Shown here one piece after another: positions 53,901 through 64,000 of a stretch of DNA of 64,000 nucleotides (its first letter is position 1; each line of letters opens with the position of its first letter). The translations under genes and the position numbers were made by a program. Source of the DNA: Virgisporangium ochraceum. GTDB lineage: Bacteria > Actinomycetota > Actinomycetes > Mycobacteriales > Micromonosporaceae. The DNA is taken from positions 1-64,000 of the forward strand of contig NZ_BOPH01000125.1 of assembly GCF_016863655.1 (NCBI RefSeq), in the 5' to 3' direction. Below the pieces are notes generated by a model. The model had not been told where the DNA came from. It saw only the letters and a list, made by a program, of their open reading frames with translations, and did not search any database.

Positions 53901-56900
53901 CTGGCCCGCGACCTGTCCACCGCCTGCGCCGCGCGGCTCTCCGGGCGGGCACCGGGGTGGCGGCCGTTGCCGGTGCAGTACGTGGACTACACGCTGTGGC
54001 AACGCGCCGCGCTGACCGATGCGGTGCGCGAGCGCCAGCTGGCCTGGTGGCGGAGCACCCTCGACGGGCTGCCCGTGGAGGTCGGCCTGCCGGTCGACCG
54101 CCACCGCCCGGCGGTGCCGTCGCACCGCGGCGCGACGGTGCCGGTGCGCGTCGACGCCGACGTCCACGCGCGGTTGGTGGACCTGGCGCGTGGTGAGCAC
54201 GCCACCGTGTTCATGGCCGTGGTCGCGGCGCTGGCGGCGACGTTGAGCCGGCTGGGCGCCGGCACCGACATCCCGATCGGCACCGTGGTCGCCGGCCGCG
54301 ACCACGAGAAGCTCGACGAGCTGGTCGGGTTCTTCGTCAACACCGTCGTGCTGCGCGCCGACACGAGCGGGCGACCCAGCTTCAGCGGGCTCCTGCGGCA
54401 GGTGCGGCACCGCACCCTCGACGCGCTCGCGCACACCGACGTGCCGTTCGACCGCGTCGTCGAGGACCTCGACCCGCCGCGCCACCTCGGCCGGCACCCG
54501 TTGTTCCAGACCATCGTCGCGTTCCAGGACACCGGGGCGTTCGAGCCGCTGCGCACCACGACCGCGAAGTTCGACCTCTCCTTCGAGCTGACCGAGACGC
54601 CCGACGGCATCCACGGCGACCTCGAGTACTCCACCGACCTGTTCGACCACACCACCGCGCGGACCATCGTCGACACCCTGACGACCCTGCTGCGACACGC
54701 CACCGACCGCCCCGACGAACCCGTCACCGCACACCCCCTCCTCACCGCCGACCGGCACCACACGCTCGTCGAGGCGCACAACGCCACGGCGTACGCGGCC
54801 CCCGACGTGACGATGGGCGCGCTGTTCGAGGCGCAGGCCGCGCGCACCCCGTCACATACGGCCGTCGACGCCGGCACGGAGAGCCTGACCTACGCGGAGC
54901 TGAACGCGCGGGCGAACCACCTCGCGCACCTGCTGCGGGAGCGGGGCGTCGGGCCCGACCGGGTGGTGGCGCTGGCGCTGCCGCGGTCGGTCGACAACGT
55001 GGTGGCGATCCTCGCGGTGCTCAAGGCCGGCGGCGCCTACCTGCCGGTGGACCCGGCCTACCCGGCCGACCGCATCCGGTTCATGCTCACCGACTCCGGC
55101 CCGGCGGTGCTGGTCACCACCGCGACGACCGGGGCGGACCTTCCCGACAGCGACGTTCCCCGGCTGCTGCTCGACGACCCGCAAACCGTCGCGGCGCTGG
55201 ACACCCGGCCGGTGGACAACCCCGACGGTCCACTGTCGACGGACAACCTCGCCTACGTCATCTACACGTCCGGCTCCACCGGCACGCCGAAGGGTGTCGG
55301 GGTGACGCACGCCGGCGTGCCCAGCTTCGCCGGCGCGCAGATCGAGCGCCTCGCCGTGACGGGGTCGAGCCGGGTGCTGCTGTTCTCCTCGCCCAGCTTC
55401 GACGCGTCGGTGCTGGAGCTGTGCCTCGCGCTGCCCGCCGGCGCGGCGCTCGTCGTGCCGCCGGCCGGGCCGCTCGCGGGGGAGGATCTCGCGACGGTGC
55501 TGGCCGAGCGCCGCGTGACCCACGCGTTGATCCCACCGGCCGCGCTGGCCAGCGTTCCGGAGACCGACCTGCCGGAGTTCGGCACGCTCGTGGTCGGCGG
55601 CGACGCGTGCTCGGCAGAGCTGGTGCGGCAGTGGGCACCCGGGCGGCGCATGGTCAACGCGTACGGGCCCACCGAGTCGACGGTCGCGGTCACCTACAGC
55701 GACCCGCTCGGCGACCACGGCGTGCCGCCGATCGGGCGACCCGTCCGCAACAGCCGGGTCTACGTCCTCGACCCGCACCTGTCGCCGGTGCCGGTCGGCA
55801 TTCCCGGCGAGCTGTACATCGCCGGTGCGGGCCTGGCCCGCGGGTACCTCGGGCGGCCGGGCCTGTCGGCGCAGCGGTTCGTCGCCGACCCGTGGGGGCC
55901 GCCGGGCTCCCGGATGTACCGCACCGGCGACCTGGTGCGCTGGGACGCCGACGGGAACCTCCACTACCTCGGCCGCATCGACGGACAGGTGAAGCTGCGC
56001 GGCTTCCGCATCGAGCTGGGCGAAATCGAGTCGGTGCTCGGCGCGCACCCGGGCGTGGCGCACGCGGTCGCCCTGCTGCGCGAGGACGGCGTGCGGGGCC
56101 GGTACCTCGCCGCGTACGTGGTGCCGGTCGAGGGTCACCCGCTCGACGTGGCCGACGTCAGGCGCCACGCCGCCGCGACGCTGCCCGAGCACGCCGTGCC
56201 GGCCGCCGTGGTGCCGCTGGCGGCGCTGCCCGTCAACGCCAACGGCAAGCTCGACCGCGCCGCGCTGCCGGCGCCGGACTTCACCGCGCGGGCCGCCGGC
56301 CGGTCGCCGCGCACGCCGCGCGAGGAGCTGCTGTGCCGGCTGTTCGGCGAGGTTCTCGGCGTCGACGGCGTCGGCATCGACGACAGCTTCTTCGAGCTCG
56401 GCGGCGACAGCATCGTGTCGATCCAGCTGTCCTCGCGGGCCCGCCGCGCCGGGCTGGTGATCAGCCCGCGCGACGTCTTCCAGCAGCGGACCGTCGCCGC
56501 GCTCGCCGCCGTGGCCGGCACGGTGCGGGCGGTTGCGCCGGCCCGGGCCGACTCCGGCGTCGGGGAGGTGCCGGCGACCCCGATCGTGCGGTGGCTGTGC
56601 GGGCTCGGCGGGCCGGTGGACCGGTTCAGCCAGGCCCAGGTGCTCGCGGTGCCGTCCGATGTGGACCGCGCCGGCCTGGTCGCCGCGGTGCAGGCCGTGC
56701 TCGACCACCACGACGCGCTGCGCTCGCGCCTGCACCGGCGCACCGACGGCTGGACGCTGGAGGTCCTGCCGCGCGGCGCCGTCCGCGCCGACGACCTCGT
56801 GACCCGCGCCGGCGGCGACCTCGCCGCGGAGCTCGACGCCGCACGCGACCTCCTCGCCCCCGACGACGGCGTGATGCTCCAGGTGCGGTGGCTCGACGCC

Positions 56901-57938
56901 GGACGCCTCCTGGTGGTCGCGCACCACCTCGTCGTCGACGCGGTCTCGTGGCGCATCCTGCTGCCCGACCTCGCGGAGGCGTCCGAAGCGGTCCGCGCGG
57001 GCCGGGAGCCCGCGCTCGACCCGGTCGGCACGTCGCTGCGCGGCTGGAGCGAACGCCTCGCGACGGTGGCGGCCGACCGGGAGAACGAGCTTCCCCTGTG
57101 GACGGAGATGCTGTCCGTGCCGCAGCCCGTGCTGGCCGACCGCCGGCTCGACCCGGCGACCGACACGCTCGCCACCGCGCGCTCGCTCACGACGACCCTG
57201 TCGCCGGACCGGACGGCCGACCTGCTCGACGCGGCCACGGCCGCGTTCGACGGCCGGGTCGCCGACGTGCTGCTGGCCGCGCTCGCGTTCGCCGTGGCCG
57301 ACCACCGCCGCCGTGCCGGACGACCGGCCGACGCCGTCCTCGTCACGCTCGAAGGGCACGGGCGCGAGCCGGTGTTCGAGGGCGCCGACCTGTCGCGCAC
57401 GGTCGGCTGGTTCACGTCGATGTACCCGGTGCTGCTCGACCCCGGTCCGATCGACTGGCACGAGGTGCGCACCGGTGGGGCCGGGCTCGGCCGCGCGGTC
57501 AAGCGCATCAAGGAGCGGCTGCGGTCGTTGCCGGACAACGGCATCGGCTTCGGGCTGCTGCGTCACCTCAACCCGCGCACGGCCGCCGTCCTGGCCGCGC
57601 TGCCGGTCCCGGAGATCGCGGTCAACTACCTGGGCCGCCTCGACGGGGAAGACGGGCTCGCCGCCGACGCCGACCCCGCGATGCCGTTCGCGCACAGCCT
57701 CGAACTGGACGCGTTCGTCGACGGCGACCGGCTGGTCGCCACGTGGACGTGGCCCGACGCGCTGTGGCCGCCGGACGCCGTGCGCGCCCTCGCCGAATCG
57801 TGGGTCACCCACCTGGAGGCCGTGGCCGTCCACGGCTCGTCGGCCGGCGCCGGCGGCTACACCCCGTCCGATCTCGCCCTCGCGGGTCTGTCGCAGGAGG
57901 AGATCGAGTTGCTTGAGTCCGAGTGGAGGGTTTCCTAG
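48000..57938 (+). CDS. three-module nonribosomal peptide synthetase with terminal epimerase
   Basis: 3,312-aa NRPS. Order: truncated condensation-like segment (about 1-165, no HHxxxDG), A1 (170-690), T1 (DGFFALGGHSILAARL), C2 (784-1215, HHIAADG), A2 (1240-1730), T2, C3 (1820-2257, HHIAADG), A3 (2268-2764), T3 (SFFELGGDSIVSIQL), E (2855-3280, HHLVVDAVSW) and a C-terminal docking tail (TPSDLALAGLSQEEIELLES). Pocket residues read by eye: A1 DVQLAAHVVK (Pro-like), A2 DAYWWGGTFK (Val-like), A3 DALLVGAVAK (unassigned hydrophobic). Residue 3 should be D. ATG 48000 with GGAGGAG upstream. Confidence 0.92.
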   Translation: MVAGIDRAPVGGAQRLRVSDPALRALAEIARRGGVDLRDAVTAALAAALHRIVGDGYAIEPPDGVALRVPVDPTVGLLTLARRAARERRWNLSGSAPAAEVTATVEATRHGDVRIGVRVAADVSATVPGADDLARHLTRFLDNVAGADPLLPVARVPMTGAAERHRVLVELNGTDRDVPDATLPDLFQARVRETPDAPAVTDGRTTLSYVDLNVRANRLAHRLVAAGVGPEDLVGLALPRSTDLVVAIVAILKAGGAYVPVDADYPPDRIAYMLADARPRLVVTAGSMLAGLLPAGQAVLRLDDPGILDDGPASDPTDSDRTAPLSPLSPVYAIYTSGSTGRPKGVVMPGAPLVNLLHWHHASIPGAGARVAQFTAVSFDVSAQEILGALLFGKCLVLPDDDLRRDPVELVRWMRRYGVNELYAPNLVLDAVAAAVEETGCELPELTHIAQAGEALVPGARMTALVGGRPGRRLHNHYGPTETHVVTAHTMPPAVEDWPTPVPIGRPIWNTRAYVLDGGLLPVPVGVVGELYIAGSAVARGYARRAGLTAGRFVADPFGVGERMYRTGDLVRWVDGGVLEYVGRADHQVKVRGFRVELGEVESALVGCAGVGQAVVVVREFAPGDARLVGYVTPANESTVDGHTVRATVAGMVPEYMVPAVVVVLDALPLTANGKVDRGALPSPPAGPSSAPAGTGRRSAAVEVLCGLFAEVLGTGQVGPADGFFALGGHSILAARLVSRVRAVFGVALPVRALFEAPTPAGLAEVLLTADGDDGPGTALEPVAGRPDAVPLSSAQRRLWFVSKVDGPSAAYNIPLLLRLSGTVDGPALAAAVSDVVGRHEALRTVCPQVDGEPRQVVLDAADVPVVAVTVDAGGLDAAVAEAAGRPFDVAVDVPVRAWLFTAGEERALLLVVHHIAADGWSLVPLADDLSAAYLARLDGAAPEWAPLPVQYVDYTLWQRETLTDRVRERQLSWWREALRDLPVEVALPLDRHRPAAPSHRGATVPVHIDAGTHARLADLARGGHATVFMAFIAALAATLSRLGAGTDIPIGTVVAGRDHEKLDRLVGFFVNTLVLRADTSGRPSFTELLRRVRHHTLDALAHADLPFEQIVEDHNPPRHLARHPVFQTVVAFQDATEPTLDTPTLTGTFEPLRTTTAKFDLSFELTETPDGIHGDLEYSTDLFDHTTARTIVDTLTTLLRHATDRPDEPVTAHPVLTADMHHTLVTAHNATAHDVDAASTVQERFVAQVALTPDGIAVQAGDDRLSYAELDARANRLAHLLVDRGAGPETPVALLMERSTDLVVATLAVLKAGGAYVPLDTRAPADRLRDILDEGSVELLLTDRSDVDLPVTTLTIGAEPAGDDSDPGVASHPDQLAYVMYTSGSTGRPKGVAVTHRDVLALTGDHRFRSGNHRRVLLNSPHAFDASTYELWVPLLHGGTVVVAPPGELDTAVLAGVIRAGGVTGMWLTAGLFRLLVDEDPGCFAGVGEVWTGGDVVPAGAVRRVREHCPDLTVVDGYGPTETTTFATSHRIGPGQPVPDPVPIGSPLDTMRVYVLDGGLLPVPVGVVGELYVAGTGVARGYVRRPGFTATRFVADPFGAGGRVYRTGDLVRWREGGVLEFVGRVDDQVKLRGFRVEPGEIESALVACPGVGQAVVVVHRSGTGDSRLVGYVVPAGDSTVDSATVRSRVADVLPDYMVPAVVVVLDTLPLTPNGKVDRRALPEPSLPAGPAAVSTGLGRRSAAVEVLCGLFAEVLGVDRVGPSDGFFDLGGHSLLAARLVARIRTVFDAAVPVRALFEAPTPAGLAEALLTLDGGPGVPLEPVPTRPAVVPLSFAQRRLWLVSRLEGPSATYNIPLVLRLPDGVDEDVLAAALSDVTGRHEVLRTVCADVDGEPRQVVLDSATVPVTAVAVDPAAFDAALAEAARRPFDVTVDLPMRAWLFDTGTGGRVLLLVLHHIAADGSSLAPLARDLSTACAARLSGRAPGWRPLPVQYVDYTLWQRAALTDAVRERQLAWWRSTLDGLPVEVGLPVDRHRPAVPSHRGATVPVRVDADVHARLVDLARGEHATVFMAVVAALAATLSRLGAGTDIPIGTVVAGRDHEKLDELVGFFVNTVVLRADTSGRPSFSGLLRQVRHRTLDALAHTDVPFDRVVEDLDPPRHLGRHPLFQTIVAFQDTGAFEPLRTTTAKFDLSFELTETPDGIHGDLEYSTDLFDHTTARTIVDTLTTLLRHATDRPDEPVTAHPLLTADRHHTLVEAHNATAYAAPDVTMGALFEAQAARTPSHTAVDAGTESLTYAELNARANHLAHLLRERGVGPDRVVALALPRSVDNVVAILAVLKAGGAYLPVDPAYPADRIRFMLTDSGPAVLVTTATTGADLPDSDVPRLLLDDPQTVAALDTRPVDNPDGPLSTDNLAYVIYTSGSTGTPKGVGVTHAGVPSFAGAQIERLAVTGSSRVLLFSSPSFDASVLELCLALPAGAALVVPPAGPLAGEDLATVLAERRVTHALIPPAALASVPETDLPEFGTLVVGGDACSAELVRQWAPGRRMVNAYGPTESTVAVTYSDPLGDHGVPPIGRPVRNSRVYVLDPHLSPVPVGIPGELYIAGAGLARGYLGRPGLSAQRFVADPWGPPGSRMYRTGDLVRWDADGNLHYLGRIDGQVKLRGFRIELGEIESVLGAHPGVAHAVALLREDGVRGRYLAAYVVPVEGHPLDVADVRRHAAATLPEHAVPAAVVPLAALPVNANGKLDRAALPAPDFTARAAGRSPRTPREELLCRLFGEVLGVDGVGIDDSFFELGGDSIVSIQLSSRARRAGLVISPRDVFQQRTVAALAAVAGTVRAVAPARADSGVGEVPATPIVRWLCGLGGPVDRFSQAQVLAVPSDVDRAGLVAAVQAVLDHHDALRSRLHRRTDGWTLEVLPRGAVRADDLVTRAGGDLAAELDAARDLLAPDDGVMLQVRWLDAGRLLVVAHHLVVDAVSWRILLPDLAEASEAVRAGREPALDPVGTSLRGWSERLATVAADRENELPLWTEMLSVPQPVLADRRLDPATDTLATARSLTTTLSPDRTADLLDAATAAFDGRVADVLLAALAFAVADHRRRAGRPADAVLVTLEGHGREPVFEGADLSRTVGWFTSMYPVLLDPGPIDWHEVRTGGAGLGRAVKRIKERLRSLPDNGIGFGLLRHLNPRTAAVLAALPVPEIAVNYLGRLDGEDGLAADADPAMPFAHSLELDAFVDGDRLVATWTWPDALWPPDAVRALAESWVTHLEAVAVHGSSAGAGGYTPSDLALAGLSQEEIELLESEWRVS
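51459..51644 (+). repeat. 186-bp segment identical to 54552-54737 in the same NRPS
   Basis: The C-terminal lobe of condensation domain 2 is identical base for base to that of condensation domain 3 over 186 bases, and similarity continues on both sides. It is either a recent module duplication or gene conversion between modules. Confidence 0.9.
54552..54737 (+). repeat. 186-bp segment identical to 51459-51644
   Basis: Second copy of the identical tract, within the end of condensation domain 3. It codes for the stretch around TTTAKFDLSFELTETPDG. Confidence 0.9.

Positions 57939-64000
<6,062 letters not shown>

Overview
The window is very GC-rich (estimated above 70%) chromosomal DNA from a filamentous actinobacterium. 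Gene families and layout fit the Pseudonocardiales (Saccharothrix, Lentzea, Actinosynnema, Amycolatopsis relatives): F420-type oxidoreductases, AccA/AccD carboxylases, NarL-type two-component pairs, many translationally coupled ATGA/GTGA gene junctions, and recurrent palindromic GTCCACTGTGGAC-type words in coding DNA. The genus is an inference; no rRNA or tRNA gene was seen.

Layout. (1) 0.25-8.4 kb: respiratory nitrate reductase operon narGHJI, then a narK transporter and a small cupin, all co-directional and mostly overlapping. (2) 8.4-18 kb: an F420-type oxidoreductase and a LuxR-type regulator with a degenerate alpha/beta-hydrolase domain; a TetR-carboxyltransferase-biotin carboxylase operon of methylcrotonyl-CoA carboxylase type; and, on the minus strand, a tightly coupled Rieske oxygenase / 82-aa CHC protein / ferredoxin reductase / IclR operon behind a striking palindromic operator. 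(3) 18-43.7 kb: mixed housekeeping and accessory genes. These include DUF1877-like proteins, a serine hydrolase, two secreted trefoil-lectin-like proteins, two-component and MerR/PadR/ArsR/TetR regulators, a Bcr-type MFS pump, RNase HI with extra zinc-finger-like motifs, a macrolide-type glycosyltransferase, an S9 peptidase, an SDR with twin operators, a secreted sialidase-like protein and a CBS-BON protein. Decayed stretches with long hairpins lie near 19.6-20.15 kb and 36.7-37.67 kb. (4) 43.9-64 kb: the left edge of a nonribosomal peptide cluster, made of a two-component system, a divergently placed DrrAB-like ABC exporter, a 3Fe-4S type ferredoxin, a 3,312-aa NRPS and a second NRPS that runs off the window.

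How the NRPS genes work together: the first NRPS reads (vestigial C)-A-T-C-A-T-C-A-T-E and ends in a docking tail. The second starts with C-A-T-C-A and is still open at 64,000. From pocket residues read by eye, the modules suggest Pro-like, Val-like, an unassigned hydrophobic residue epimerised to D, Thr and Gln-like. The divergent two-component system probably controls the exporter, and the ferredoxin suggests an oxidative tailoring enzyme beyond the window. This cluster is the best candidate for something undescribed here, but its product cannot be named from the window alone.
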